Below, in pieces: positions 1 through 12,714 of a DNA stretch of 64,000 nucleotides (its first letter is position 1; each line of letters opens with the position of its first letter). Source of the DNA: Zygaena filipendulae (lineage: Eukaryota; Arthropoda; Insecta; Lepidoptera; Zygaenidae). The notes beneath the pieces were generated by a model. That model saw only the letters and a list, made by a program, of their open reading frames with translations, was not told the DNA's origin and did not search any database. Both the position numbers and the translations under genes were made by a program. The stretch spans positions 2,132,001-2,196,000 of the forward strand of contig OU015664.1 in NCBI GenBank assembly GCA_907165275.2, given 5' to 3'.

Positions 1-2042
1 GTAATCACTTAAAACTGGACTTTTGATTAAACTATTTTACGTGACCACGTGACATCACGATTCGTTTCTTAGTTTTCTATGCGTTACCGATTATAGATTG
101 TCAACTTGGCTAAGGGAACAGTCCGCATTTTGTTGCTAAACTATCACCCACTTGTTCTGTCAGCGGCTGATTTGCAGCGAAACATTCACAAACGTCTGTC
201 GTTTTGTGTCAGCTGTTAGTCATCGATAGCTCAAGTGAGCGGCTCAAAGTGACAGAGCTACCACTGTTTGTATAATGTAATCACGCCCTAAGTCTCTGCT
301 CCACCTAATTTGCACATTTCCTAAGTTCGTGTCGTATTCTATGATAGGCTTAACATTAAGTTGGAAGTTTGTGTGGCGAACTTGTGTTGGCGATTCCTTT
401 CTACCATATTTGACTAGTATTGAGTTTTTATTTTTACGTTTATTGTTGGTAACTAGTTGCTTAATGAACAGGTAAATAAGCTTAAAAATATCAATCAATC
501 AATCAATTAAATATTCTTTATTGTCACCAAAAACATAAATATAAAAAAACATGGTGGGAAATACAGGCAACAAAGGGCGGCCTTGATAAAAATAATGTGA
601 AAACATTACGCATTCAGTCAGTAAATAGGTTTGTACGGGATTTTAATGGTAGATAAAAATATTGGATAAATCTTCAATAATAATTATTTATGAACTCATT
701 AGGTATATTAGATAGGTAAGTACACTAGAAGCCATGAAGCTAAATCATAATAATCAATCTATACGTAGCTAATAGCTGTGTCCTGCGGTTTCGCCCGCGT
801 GAGTTTCGGAATTCCCGCAGGAACTCCAAACTTCTTTCTTAAGAACCTTCTTTTTACAATAACAAACACAACAAAAAAATAATTAGCGAATTTGGTCCAA
901 CCGCGCTGATGTATAGCTACTGTAATACGCCTACCTGCGGTATACGTAATCTAATCGTTACTTTTTGAACTCGGAAACATAATCCAATTGATAGTAGGTA
1001 TGGTAAATAATAGCTATATTGCACGAACCTAGTAATTAAAGACTATGTATATGAACATAGAATGAAAGAAACATCGAATGATTGTCTTAATTAATTATTA
1101 TCCATCACATAATATAGGCAATTCGCGTATCTATTCGCGCGTAGGTAATTAGCTGCTGTTTTCTATTTGTTTCATCTAACTATTACATAAAATATTTAGA
1201 ATGGAAAGCCTAAAAACTGTGATTCCTTTGTCGATAAAGTATTAATAAAGTGATTATTGTAATGGTAGGATTTAATCCAACTATCTGAACTCCTGGGACA
1301 TATTAGGGACAATATTGCATAGTTCCTATCAATAGATTATGCATGGTGAGTAAGATTACAAAGAAAAATAATCTTGCTGAAGTGCTGTCCATACTTTAGA
1401 GATCAGAATTCAGGTTATTAGCATTTAGTAAGTTCGGCGACCCCTAATAAAACATTAAAAACTAACTCCTTGTCTTTCGTACGAGCAGAGAGTATGGAAA
1501 TATGTTTTAACGTAAACATACCTAATCATATAGGGACATAGATAAGCAATAGTGTGTTAACCCACACTGGAGAAATTTTGAGTAAATCGTGTTTTTAAAA
1601 TTACAGCGCCATTTTCTGTCAACATTTTTTATGTTCAATATTTAGTTACATACTTAAACAATGTAATAAGGTAAACATATAGTTAAAAAACGTTCCCTAA
1701 CTCTCAATAATTCGTTCTGAATAGGTAACTTAATTTTGTGGGTTAACATGTTATTGCTTATCTGCGTCCATAGATGTGACGATTTTTCAGCATTACAAAA
1801 AATTTATTAGGTACTTTTCTTTTAAAATAATTATATCGAGGACACAGACATAAATTATAATATACAGTTCCGTGATCAAGAATAAAATTTGACTCGTCTA
1901 TTATATTTGTACCTACATATAAAATCAAATTTCATATTAAGTTGTTATACCTAATATAACTCATAGTAAGCAGTAAATAAGTGGTTTTATTATATATAAA
2001 AAAACACGAAAATCATAACATAATAGGTGTTCTAAAACTTAC
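1..2042. other. Non-coding stretch with repeats; possible first intron of a gene leaving the window
   Basis: No convincing coding exon is visible. Bases 1-230 resemble 48795-48985: both carry a CACGTGA-type motif, TTAGTTTTCTAT and CCAACTTGGCTAAG, so this is a dispersed repeat. Around 775-930 there is a decayed minus-strand Helitron-like end with CCCGCGTGAGTTTCGG. A MITE lies at 1534-1769. If the first exon at 2043-2066 is real, this stretch is its intron. Confidence 0.5.
1534..1769. mobile_element. MITE with GGACATAGATAAGCAATA termini (copy 1)
   Basis: The left end GGACATAGATAAGCAATA is the near-perfect inverse of the right end TATTGCTTATCTGCGTCC. The roughly 235-bp interior has no coding capacity. 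Two further copies lie in maelstrom introns at 50732-50962 and 52519-52745. ATA-type bases flank both ends and may be a short target duplication. Confidence 0.8.
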
Positions 2043-2066
2043 CATGAACATATAAATCGCTTCCAT
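2043..2066 (-). CDS. Candidate first coding exon of an unidentified gene (8 codons)
   Basis: On the minus strand an ATG in good insect context (TACAAAATGG) opens eight codons, MEAIYMFM, and runs straight into a consensus donor (ATG then GTAAGT) in phase 0. A TATA box and initiator lie upstream at the proper spacing (2197-2226), giving a 5' UTR of about 130 nt. Very short first coding exons split in phase 0 before the signal peptide are common in insect cuticle-protein genes, but I see no second exon in 1-2042, so the family cannot be named. The call rests only on promoter, start and donor agreeing. The rest of the gene would lie left of the window or in an exon I did not recognise. Confidence 0.4.
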
Positions 2067-2194
2067 TTTGTAGGAAACTTTCTTCATAAAAATCTTTAAA
2101 TCACAGTTTAAACGAAACACATAACTAGATTAGTAATCGATTGTAATGATCGATATAAATCGACCGTTCCCAATCGATCGGGTCGTGTTAATCA

Positions 2195-2226
2195 CTTGAA
2201 ATGCAGCCGTTACTCGAGCTTATATA
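2195..2226 (-). promoter_or_regulatory. TATA box plus initiator
   Basis: On the minus strand TATATAAG occupies 2226-2219, and a TTCAAGT initiator-like motif has its A at 2197, 29 nt downstream, which is the canonical spacing. Between here and the ATG there are three CGATCGAT/ATCGAT-type motifs (2130-2180), reminiscent of DREF-like elements. The function is inferred. Confidence 0.45.
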
Positions 2227-4194
2227 CAAACTAGAATCGTTTGAGTAAATACTTACATATTATCCACTGGACGCCGGCGCAGACGATATATGGGCTTACT
2301 CGTGCATATGTAAAACCATTACCTAATAGAAAACTCTGTAGGTGCTGAAGCTAACTGAACGATATAATATACTAGCTGTCGCCCCGCGATTTCACCCGTG
2401 GCAATTTCGAAATTGACTCTGGATGTAAAGTACCCTAGTTCTTATTTCAAGACCTAAATTACTCGTAACACTGTTCCTCGCGTTTCCACCCGCATGACAC
2501 ATTAGGAACTCTTTATTCTGAGATAGAAAGCATGTGCTGTTATTCAGGGATACAGTAGCTTCCTATCAGTGAAAGGATTTTAGAATCGGTTCGATTATTC
2601 TAGAGATGACCTCTTACAAACAAACTTTCCTTTATATAATTTTCGATATAGGTAGGTACACAATATGTTGTCGGTATTTTGTACGCGTGTACCTTTATTA
2701 TAGTTCATTCAGACAGAAAATGCCCTATAGAGGTGCTCGCTCGGTCAATTTACCTGTGAATCCTGTAATATATGCCTTACCTCTACAGCCTCTAAAGTCC
2801 AGCCAAAGAGATCGGCTGAAGTACCCACAGGAGCAGAGCGAAAAGTTTGGTGAAGTCTACTAAAGAGTGTCTACAGGTTGACGGCCTCAGTTGAGCGAAT
2901 CCTGTAGATTGCCGACTAGAATTATAAAGAAATAACCCAAGGTTACTTGGAGATCACTTTTCAAAATATTAAACTTGCTGGATGAGGACAGCACACGACC
3001 GGTCGTCATGGAGATCCTTGGGAAATCCTTTGACCAGGAGTGGAAAACAGTTGACCTTTAAGATGAAAAAGATGAACTCGAGGTCAACGCTATGAGAGGG
3101 CGGCATCAGCGAGGTGATGGCAAGGCGAGGTCAGGTGGTAAAAACTATCGTGAAACTCTATAAGAATATATCAATGAACATATTTGTCGCTATTTCAGGA
3201 TTTATTATTTAATCCATCATCATCAATAAATAAAATCGATAGTACCTATTTACAATAAATATACTCACTTTAATGCGAGTTAAAGACAGTCAGACTGAAG
3301 ATAAAGAAAACTTCTCCAGCGCCTCTAAAGTTCTGGGAGTACGTTGTACTACTGGAAAAGTCAAAGTATTGGTATCAACTGTAATTATCTAGTTATGACC
3401 CCAATGCAATGCATGAGAGAAATGCAAGGAAAAAAATGTGGATGGGAAAACGTAGTCTTTGATTGAACATACTAACAAGATTATCGTATAAAATTTATCT
3501 TGCCGTAATACTATGGAAATGTGCAGGCGAGCTTCAACTTTTTACCATCCTGAGGACGAAAGGAGTTGATCTACTAAATGGGAACATGGCATTACTAGTA
3601 TTCTCGCCCAACGCCCTTATATAGAAGTGTACCACCGAATCACTAATTTGATCGCAGATTCCAATATTGTGACCATTTTCACATTACCAAACATAAGCAA
3701 GGCATTTTTCAAACGGATCGATTGCTTGAATAAATTTTCAAAGAAACCCCGTTTATTATTTAAAACAAGTTACAACGCAACGTTACGTTAGTCGTAAGCG
3801 TAACTATAGAAACTTAAAATCTAATAAAATAATTCAACTAAATTTTCTTATTCTAATGAAATCAAAATCACATCACAATTATTTATTAATTGATTAATTT
3901 GACCAAAAAAATAACCATAATTATGCTAATCTCTACATTGAAACATCTAACAACAGTCTTTGAAATCATTACGTATTATGACATTATACAAAATTATTAA
4001 TTAAGAAAATTAAAAAATAAATATTAAAGAAAATTATGAGTACCTACCTATTACTTACTTTCGAACGAAAAACACACATTTAGCAGTAGTTTCAAGTAAT
4101 TAAACACATATATTACATAATAAAGATGCAATACGGTACAGAAAATAAAAGTTATCCTATTTTAGCCAACTTCGTTCGAAGATCAAGTAGATCG
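2227..4194. other. Intergenic, no gene recognised
   Basis: AT-rich sequence. A decayed Helitron-type terminus (GCTGTCGCCCCGCGATTTCACCC) starts near 2372. An open frame at 2606-2863 has no recognisable domain. I see nothing else I can support. Confidence 0.5.
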
Positions 4195-4200
4195 TTTATT
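4195..4200 (-). terminator. Poly(A) signal of the EGF-repeat gene
   Basis: AATAAA on the minus strand, 39 nt past the stop codon at 4239-4241. It is the nearest canonical signal. Confidence 0.5.
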
Positions 4201-4238
4201 CCACTTAACTTCAAAACGGAATTTAGTCTTTTTCTTAA

Positions 4239-7200
4239 CTATTCAGTCTCATTGTCGTCATTATACAACACTGCAGTCGGAACAATCTCCTTCATTGCTT
4301 CATCTATTTCTGCTGAACCATTATCAATCTTAACAGTACTGGAAGCTACTGGAAGCTCTGTAGTAGTGTTAGGCGACACTGTTGTTATTTCTGGAAGGTT
4401 CTCGCATTGTTTTCCACTGATCCCCGGGGGACATTGGCACCTGAAGTGACCGTCTCTTGACTCTAGTGACTGACATTTCCCCCCGTTCTTACAAGTGTTA
4501 GGATTCTTCTCGCAGTAGTTAAGCTCTGAAATAGATTGAGAGTAAATTAGGGTAAGCCTTATCAGAATTATTTATCAGTTTTTGAATATTGGCGATGTCA
4601 TAAAAGGCGATGTCATTTCAATATATTATAATCAGTTTCTCCATTACGTTAACAGAGTGACTATTATCACATTGAACAATGAATATCTTGTTATAGATGT
4701 AGGTAATAGTATGGATTACCATAAATAGCCAATATGTAGTGTATCTAGTGGGAAAATGACACTGTTATCTTCATGACAATAAGCTAAATTTTAACAAAAA
4801 AATAATAATTAAACCGACTTCAAGAGTTTTGTTGTCTATCTCCGAAACTCAACATCAGATCTATATAATGAAATTTAAATGGGACTCTTTTGGAATAAAC
4901 CCCTTTCGAACAAAAAAGAATTTTGCAAATCCGTCTATTATAATATTATAACGGATTACATATTGTATAAACATCCGAATTGATAAACTCCTTTTTGAAT
5001 TCGGTTAAAAACACTGTTTACCTAGCAGTAGATATTTATACCCAAATACTCAGAAACCACATAGGCGGTTTATCTAGGCGTAGGTACCTTCATCGCACAG
5101 CATTCCTCCCCAGCCCTGCTTGCAGAGGCACTCCCAGGGTCGGTTGCAGGTGCCGTGACGGCACCCCGGGTAAGGGTGGCACTGCGAGCACGTGTCGCCC
5201 ATCCATCCCACCTTGCAGCGGCACTCGCCGGGGCGCCGGCAGTAGCCGCGCTCGCTGTGGCAGCCCGGCGCGCACATCGCTGGAGAGTCACAATATGGCT
5301 GATTCATCCAAGCAAAAGCCCAGTCGTCCATTACAAGTCCAGCAAATACACGTGATTTTTTTGGAAACTTTTCATAAAGTATTCAATTTGTGCTTAAAGA
5401 AAGTTTCAGACCTCAACCTGATGTTACAAAACATTTACCTAAAACTAAAGGAATAAGTGAGGAGAAACGATATCGGCAAAAGGTTCGTTGCGGAACTCGA
5501 TTCTCTTTGAAATAATATGCTCAACCAACTTCCGTTTTTTGTATCACAGTGTAAGCTTTTGTGTGGTTTTCTGTCTTTTTGATGAGCTAAAAGAAGGCAA
5601 ATGTGGAAAAACTAACTCAAATGAAAATGTCTTAAATCGCAAATGCTGGCAGCTGGGCAGTGGCTTGGTGTGCCAATCCAGCCTTCGCAGTGAGGAGAGT
5701 GAGGAGACTATAAGAAGTAGTAGCGACTATTGACTGATTGACTGAATATTCACTTCCGACATTCTATCGAGGCAACGCTATAATTAGTCGCTACTGCCTA
5801 CTATTAATTTATTTAAAGTTTATGCTCATCACGGTACAAAAGGCGAACTTAATGCCACAATGGCATTCTATTGCCTAAATACTGCCAAAAAACAATATAC
5901 TCACGCGTCTGGCAGAGTAGGCCAGTGTACCCCGGCAGGCACTTGCACTCGAGCGGCTTCTCGCAGTACCCGTGCTGGCAGCCCGGCAGCGGCTGGCAGG
6001 CGCGGCACGTGGGCCCGGACCAGCCCAGGCGGCAGCGGCACTCCGCCGGCGCCTCGCAGTAGCCGCGGGTCGCGTGGCAGTCCGGCCGGCAGATCGCTGG
6101 GTGTCACACACCGTTACACATTGAAAACAACAAGCATTAGCTGCTATCACGGTAAATATACCTATCAGCTAAAAGCAGTAGGTACAGAAACTTAAGTGTA
6201 ACGTTCGAAACACACACTCAGACGCGCGCATCGACTAGACCCCAAAGCGGATGTCGCAGTGATAGGTCATCGTTCATTTAATCGTTGAAACATCGGCGGG
6301 CGAGCAGTTTTGTATTCACTAAGGGTTATTAGTTATTGATCAGATATCAAAAAAAGTACTCGGTGTTATTGATTCTACAAATTCAAAGTTCAAATAGGTA
6401 GTTTGAAAACCTAAAAAACACGCTTTAAAACTTAAAAGTAAGCTGAACTAAAAGTAATCATTTAGGGTGGGGCTTTAATTACCTACATTGTTTGTTACAA
6501 GTAGGTAAAGCTAAATATAAAGCGTGTTTTCTACCACGCGTTGCTCGTTGGATATAAATATCCGGCATCTGATTATAATTATCGTTAAGTTTAGGGGAGG
6601 TCGGGATACAAGATTGATTAACGTTTCAGTTTATTTTTGGTTCTAGCAACTGCGTTGTGAATGATAAATTTACAAAAACTTCCCACCCCTTTATAATTAT
6701 ACCAGACTAGTTGTTAAACTATACGTATAAACCTTCCTCTTGAATCAATCTATATTTTGATGAAAATCCGTTCAGTAGTAGTTTATAAATGTTTACCGCG
6801 AACAGCAGACAAACAAACGCGGTGGAGGTCCTTGATTTATAATATTATGTAAGGACTATTTATCCGCTTTGGCTTCCAGTCAGAAGTTCCGATGGTTTGA
6901 TAATTACGACTTTTAACAGATCCCCTAATAGCAAAGAATTTTTTTTTTATAGTTACTGTCATGTAAAATCAGTTAAATTCCAAAAAAAAAACTGCTCGAG
7001 AAATGGTAGGTACTAGGGTAGCATAGATTTGTATTGGTAAAAATAGATTAGTACTTACGTTCAGAACAGAACAGTCCGTCCCAGCCGTCGCGGCATATGC
7101 ACTCGAAGGACGCGTTGCAGTACCCGTGCTGGCAGCCGGGCAGGGGGATGCATTTGTCGCACCTCTCCCCGTAGAAGCCAAGCTTGCAGCGGCATTCGTT

Positions 7201-10200
7201 CGGACGCTTGCAGTAGCCTGGAGGAATCAATGGAAGGAAACATTCCAGATATAAAAAGTTTTGCTTCCCCGTTGTTTTTATGTGCATTAGAATCAGGGCA
7301 CTTAGATGTCGAGTGTCCATCGTGATCTGAGGCTGAAGGAGGAGGACGCTCACCAACGGCAAAAATGGCGCCGAATGATTGGGACAGCCGACCCTATGTA
7401 ACGGGACGGTGAGAGGTTGAAGAACAAGAATAAGAAAAGTTTAAAAATCAAAATTCTATTTAGTCCATCAGTTAGATAGTAAAAAAATAATAAACACGTA
7501 TTTTTTTGCTTTTTAGAATAATTGAAAAACTACTTATATAAAACGCATTAAAATTTAGGAATGGAAGGTCGCTACGTCATAACTAAGTATAAAGTGTAAC
7601 CTAGGTGTGACGACACACGGAATTTCAACTGAATGTAGCGCCGTGATTTTTTGATTACGTAAAAATAGGAAAAATACTTGTCCAATATTTTTTATTAATC
7701 TACAAGACGGTCTAAAAGTTATTTAGTCAACATACCCATACATGACGTGTTTGTGGTTTTTTCTTAACTGCTTCTGATACCATACAAATACCATAATAAG
7801 AAAAGCTTTTACAAATTGCTAATACACATAAGGTACCTACTTGATTCCAATACTAATAGCTATTATAAACTTGTATCGAATTTACGAATAATCTATCTAT
7901 ACATATAAAATGCTTTGTCCTGAATGACTGATGGATAACGCACAGCCTAAACCGCTGATCGTAGAGACCTAAAACTTGGAGGGTGTGTTCTTTGTATGAC
8001 GTAGGCATTCGATAAGCAATTTTTTTTGGAAATTCAACCCCTAAGGGGTTGCAAAGTTTGTATGGAACAATTCCGCGGGAACTTACAAATTATCGCGGGT
8101 GAAACCGCGCGGACAGCTAGTATGATGTAAAGGTACATACACACACAATTTTTGCTGCAGTAAATAAAATAGATAAGTGTTAAACTTTTTTATTTTATTG
8201 ATTAAACTCAAATAAACTCAAATTTAAACACAAATACCTACACAATCAAAACAGGTACTTTCTAACCGACTTCAAAAAATAGGAGTGTTTTTGTAAAACT
8301 TCCCTTTCTCACGGGAAAATATAGTGCTATAACCATGCAATCGAAATCACACTGCAGCACAGCAAGTACTTAGGTATCTACCTAAACAAAAGAGTTAACG
8401 ATGTCTCTGGCTATAAAGGAAGAAACTCTACTTTTAGAGATACCTAATTAAGAAATCTATGCGTTTTAAATTAAATTCTTCCGTTAACAATACTACTTCG
8501 TTAAGTAGGTAGACAGGTTAATCGATTAAAGCTAACAGCTTTACTTCCCACAACCATTCATTGTGGTTTCCGACAGCAGCTGTTTTGATACAATTAAGGC
8601 CATCAAACCCACTCGTGACCCGACTAAGTCAGATGCCATCGCATCGGTCACAAATAAGTGTTTAGGTAAAAGCCAAAAAATTAATTATACTTAGCTTAAA
8701 AAAAATCATGAGGATAGTGAACGATACGATTAGATTTAGAATGTAGAAATTTTTATTTCGTCTGAGATACATAGTTCTGGGAATTACCAAGCACGTTTAG
8801 TGCAAAATGTTAGCGAAATAGGTATTTATATCTTTTATTTTTATAATATCGTTAAAAGTTAGCGCATTCGACCCCCATCAGCAGTTACATCCGCAACCCC
8901 CGGTTTCGGATTTACCTTAACCTGCGTTAATTTCGGAGATCCCGCGGAAATTCGGGTATAAAAAGTAACACGGTGAAACTTTCGTATTGAAATTTACTAT
9001 GGTCGCATTTTGGAGCCCGTCTCGTCTTTACTAACTCTATTGAGAATTTTGCTATGGCAATGCCTGTCATTTCCATAGTAAAATTCTCAATAGTGCATTA
9101 AAGACGGGCTCTAAAATTCTTCCATGGTCAATACGAAAATTTCACCCTTAAGTCCTTTTCTGTACCTCTGACCACGTGTAGATAGTAGGTATGCAATAAT
9201 AAAATTAATTTAATTTCACCCGCGTTGATTTCAGAGTTCTCGCGGGAATTCCCCTAGGGAAGTACCCTATGAGTTATTCTGATGTATAAGCTATATTATT
9301 GTAAAGATTCATGTAAATCCATTCCATTCAGTGGTTTTTGCGTGAAAGAGTAACAAACATCCATACATATCTACAAACTTTCGCGTTTAGTAAGGATTTA
9401 TTGATCCGATCAATAGTAACAATTGCCTAGAAAAAAAACTTGAAAAGATTCAGTATGAGACATTGAATCATAACAATCTATTTACGAATTTTCTGAAAGG
9501 AATAGCGCCTATCTAAAAAAAAATCGATCTGTCAATTCTTTTTGGCAATTTTTTTTTTATAATAGGTATACATAAATAGGTCACATGGCGAACACTTGCC
9601 TTACATCATAGGTGGTTGCCCTAGATCTTACCTTGTAGCGGGTCGCAGCCCCTCTTACATATGGGCACGTCGCAGAGGTCACCCTGCCAGCCGGGGTGAC
9701 ATTTCGGCTCGCCTTTATCGTCGCAAATGTAGTGACTGTGCTCGCTCTGAACTTCAGGCAGCTCGCACGCCTGCCAGGAAATCAGATGAATGATAAATAA
9801 TAATGAATCAGATGAGAATGGATGATGTTAGAGGACGCATGACCTAATCGAAAAACGTGTAACGAAGTGGCGGTATGCAACTCTTTACAATATCCTCCCT
9901 TGTTTTTATTATCTTTGGATTCTTTTAATTGCTGTGTTTTTTTACATTTTGGCATTCCATAATTATTTTAAATTAAATTAATGTATTTTTTATTTTCTTG
10001 TCATTCATTACATAAAGAGACACGTAGCCCCCAACAACCGCTGTTGACAACCCCGTAATTAATTTATTAAGGCTTTGCACTGTTGTACCTACCTACGTAG
10101 GTAAAGTGTCGAATAGAGTTTTTTCTAATAATGTCTCCAATTAGTGAATTGTATTAAAAAAATGGAAGAAAGTGTTTATACAGTCTGTTCGTCAGGACGT

Positions 10201-12714
10201 TGTTTGTTTGGCGGCGAGAATCTTCGATGAGTCAAACTCAACGCAAGTACTTTCTAATATGAGCCATGAGAAAGCAGCGAGAAAGTGGGCCGGCGAGAAA
10301 AGTCAGGTGAAAACGCTATCCGCAAAAGACTGCATTCAAAATAATGTGTATTCGACAAAATAATATTGTTGCTTCCATATTATGAATGCAAAAACCTTAT
10401 AATAAAACTATAGCTATTTCCCGTGGTATCGCTCGCGTGAATTTCGACATGCCCTCGAGAAATTCAAGAAAAGTGTCCTATGCTCTAATCCAGACCATTA
10501 TTTTATCTATGTGCCAAATTTCATTTAAATCCGTTCATAAACTTTCACACTTACCTATAGTATCTATTAGTAGGATATCTATCAGTTTTATCGTCAAAAC
10601 ACCGGAATAAGTTTACGGCCGCATACTTGATGACTTAAATTCAATCGAGTCTCCCGGAAGGGAAAGCATCCCATGGACTTTCAACGTTCCAATTTAAAAA
10701 CTCAATATTTAGTGCTGCTGACCTCTTATCGGATTTTGTTTTAAAGAACCGACCGAGACGCTTCGAAGATATATTATGATAACACACACACGCTCATACA
10801 GACTCAACGTCTCGCCCTAAAACGCCTTCTTAGTGCCGATGCCGTCGTCGTGGGTAATAAACAAAAGAGAGATAAACTCGAAGGACACTTCCAAAGCGAT
10901 AAATTGGAAGTCTGGTAACTCGTAATATACTTTTAAATGCGACACATTTTAACTTAATCTTGTCAACTTTTTTAAATTAGTTCCTTCTTTATCATAAGGG
11001 CACGTAAAGCTTGACCCCAGGGGACAGGGCCCCTAACTTGATGCGGGCCCCAACTCGTGCATCAATCTTATCGTCCAATTGGAGTTTTGGTAGTTTTAAT
11101 GGACCTTCTCTTTAAGTTATATTTTTACAATTATTTATAACTGTGCCCCGTGGTTTCGGAGATCCCGCAAGAATTCCGGGATAAAACTACTATAATAATA
11201 GATAATAATAATAATAGATTAATAATCCACTTCACAACACACAGATATCCTTGATCCCACAGTAAGCTTGTGTCGTGGAAACCAAGCAAACGTGGTATAT
11301 AACTACATAGAATTACGTATATATATTATACTATACATAGATGTATAAACACACCCAGACTGAAAAGTAGAACCCTGTGTTCATCACCGGGAATCGAACC
11401 CGGACTTGATTATCGGGCAGGCATGGTGACCTACCGACCGACCAATCGGGTCGTCAAATGTATCTGTATATATACTAATTTTTGACTACAATGTCCTTTT
11501 CTGTGCCCTAGAAGATAAGTATACAAAATTTCATAATGATCGGTTTAGTGCTAAGGCGTGAAAACGTACCAAACAAATTAGGATTAGAATTTATTATGAA
11601 CGCGTATGGATCTTCACATATTTGTACTATTTTCTATATTTTGTTTAATTACTTTATATTTAGGTAAAAATCTATTTTTGTTAGACACTTACGCAATCTT
11701 GCACCTACCACCAAAGTCTCATAAATTATTATTTTTAATGAAAAGATTTCCGTCAATTTATTCGTGATTTTCAAAAAACGCCATCAAACTCCGTGTGCCC
11801 AAGGCCATGGTCCCTGCATGGCTAAAGATGTCCCTACAGTCTAGCAGATACGTATAGCAGAAAATAAACCTACCTAGCTACCTACCTAGAGACCTACTGC
11901 CCCATAAAGAGCTGCAACCGCTATAGACGGATTTTCATGATAATAGACCCGGAAATAAAACACCCAATGTTCTTGTCTGTTCTATCCCAACTTTTCATCG
12001 CGACACAAACGAGTTCTTTAGGGAATCCCGATATCCATCGGTTTAAAACCATGAGAAATAGATAATTAACATTAGAAAAATTAAAATAAAGCTTAGATAA
12101 ATCCTACTAATATTATAAATGTGAAAGTGTGGATGTTTGGATGTTTGTTACTCAATCATGCAAAAACGGCTGAACGGGTTTGGATGAAATTTGACGTGCA
12201 CATTGTCAGGGGTACAGAAAAGGACATGGGGTACTTTTTATCCCGGAATTCCCGCGGGATCTCCAACATTAACGCGGGTGAAACCGCGGGGCACAGCTAG
12301 TTAATAATAAATGTCGATCCCCCACGGTCTCACCCGTGCTAATGTCGGTTGTTCACGAGGACCATCCCAGAATAAAATGTCCCCTACACGTAGAAACACT
12401 GTAGTTCCTTTAAGTGAAAGAATTTTTAAAATTGGTCAAGTAGTTTTTGAGCTAATCCATTACAAACCAACAAACAATACTGAAATCTTTTCTCTGTATA
12501 ATATATAATACCTATATAATACCTAGTATATTATGTAGATAAATATAATAACTCTAAACAGATATGGATATGGGTACCTACCTACTTACGTAGATAATAA
12601 AATGAAAAAATCCAAAACCATAGTTACCTGTTTCTTCCACTTGGGCAAGTACTTGGCTGGCAGAACCACTGGCGTCAAACAACATAGTACAAACAGGCAT
12701 ATTTTAACCCTCAT
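4239..12714 (-). CDS. Secreted Delta/DLK-like protein with seven EGF modules
   Basis: Six minus-strand exons join in phase into about 351 residues: 12714-12628, 9770-9632, 7217-7059, 6096-5905, 5279-5088 and 4525-4239. Exon 1 encodes a signal peptide (MRVKICLFVLCCL, then PVVLPA) and a short basic stretch. Exon 2 carries what looks like the C-terminal part of a DSL domain (CHPGWQGDLC) and the start of EGF1. Exons 3-5 encode EGF2-6 in pairs of the type GYCxxPxECxC then PGCxHGxC. The last exon holds a Delta-like EGF7 (LNYCEKNPNTCKNGGKC) and an acidic Ser/Thr tail with N-glycosylation sequons. The module order resembles Delta and DLK1, so a Notch-ligand-related extracellular role is likely. However, there is no transmembrane segment, no complete DSL domain and no MNNL domain, so it should be soluble and may act as a modulator. 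Exons 4 and 5 are both 192 nt in the same phase, a sign of exon duplication. Orthology is not settled. Confidence 0.9.
7438..7742 (-). mobile_element. MITE of the TTAGTCCGTC family
   Basis: A decayed copy in intron 2 of the EGF gene. The ends carry TTTAGTCCATCAGTTAGA and, inverted, TCTACAAGACGG; internal TACGTAAAAA and CAATATTTTTTATTAATCT match the other copies. The usual inner TGACGTCA pair is mutated here. Confidence 0.7.
7896..8120 (+). mobile_element. Non-autonomous Helitron, TCTATACATATAAAATG type
   Basis: Starts with TCTATACATATAAAATG after an A and ends with GCGGACAGCTAG before a T, matching the TC...CTAG and A/T target rule of Helitrons. A GC-rich hairpin-forming stretch (CCGCGGGAACTT ... 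CGCGGGTGAAACC) precedes the 3' end. No coding capacity. Confidence 0.75.
8972..9146. repeat. Foldback element, about 85-bp arms
   Basis: The left arm begins GGTGAAACTTTCGTATTGA and the right arm, inverted, begins GGTGAAATTTTCGTATTGA. Pairing continues through GAGCCCGTCT...TCTTTA and ends at ATTGAGAATTTTGCTATGG opposite CCATAGTAAAATTCTCAAT. A hairpin MITE in intron 2 of the EGF gene. Confidence 0.8.
11199..11455 (-). mobile_element. tRNA-derived SINE (copy A)
   Basis: On the minus strand the head GACGACCCGATTGG is followed by a B-box-like GGGTTCGATTCCCGG, then a fixed tail (GATGAACACAGGGTTC, CTGGGTGTGTTTATA) ending in a TTATTATTATT run. It lies in intron 1 of the EGF gene. Other copies are at 26613-26857, 49541-49803 and 51907-52171. 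Confidence 0.85.
12102..12300 (+). mobile_element. Non-autonomous Helitron, Lep1-like (intact copy)
   Basis: Begins TCCTACTAATATTATAAATG after A and ends GGGGCACAGCTAG before T. The interior has AACGGCTGAACGG, a GGTACAG motif and the palindromic TTCCCGCGGGAT. It is the best-preserved member of the commonest family in the window and resembles the Lep1-type Helitrons described from Lepidoptera. Confidence 0.85.

Noticed and set aside
4980..5456. Plus-strand frame of 158 codons
   Set aside because: It is antisense to an EGF exon; its Arg/Gly-rich composition comes from the GC-rich minus-strand exon.
10172..10363. 63-codon plus-strand frame in intron 1 of the EGF gene
   Set aside because: Looks mildly protein-like but has no recognised domain, no splice signals and lies antisense in an intron.
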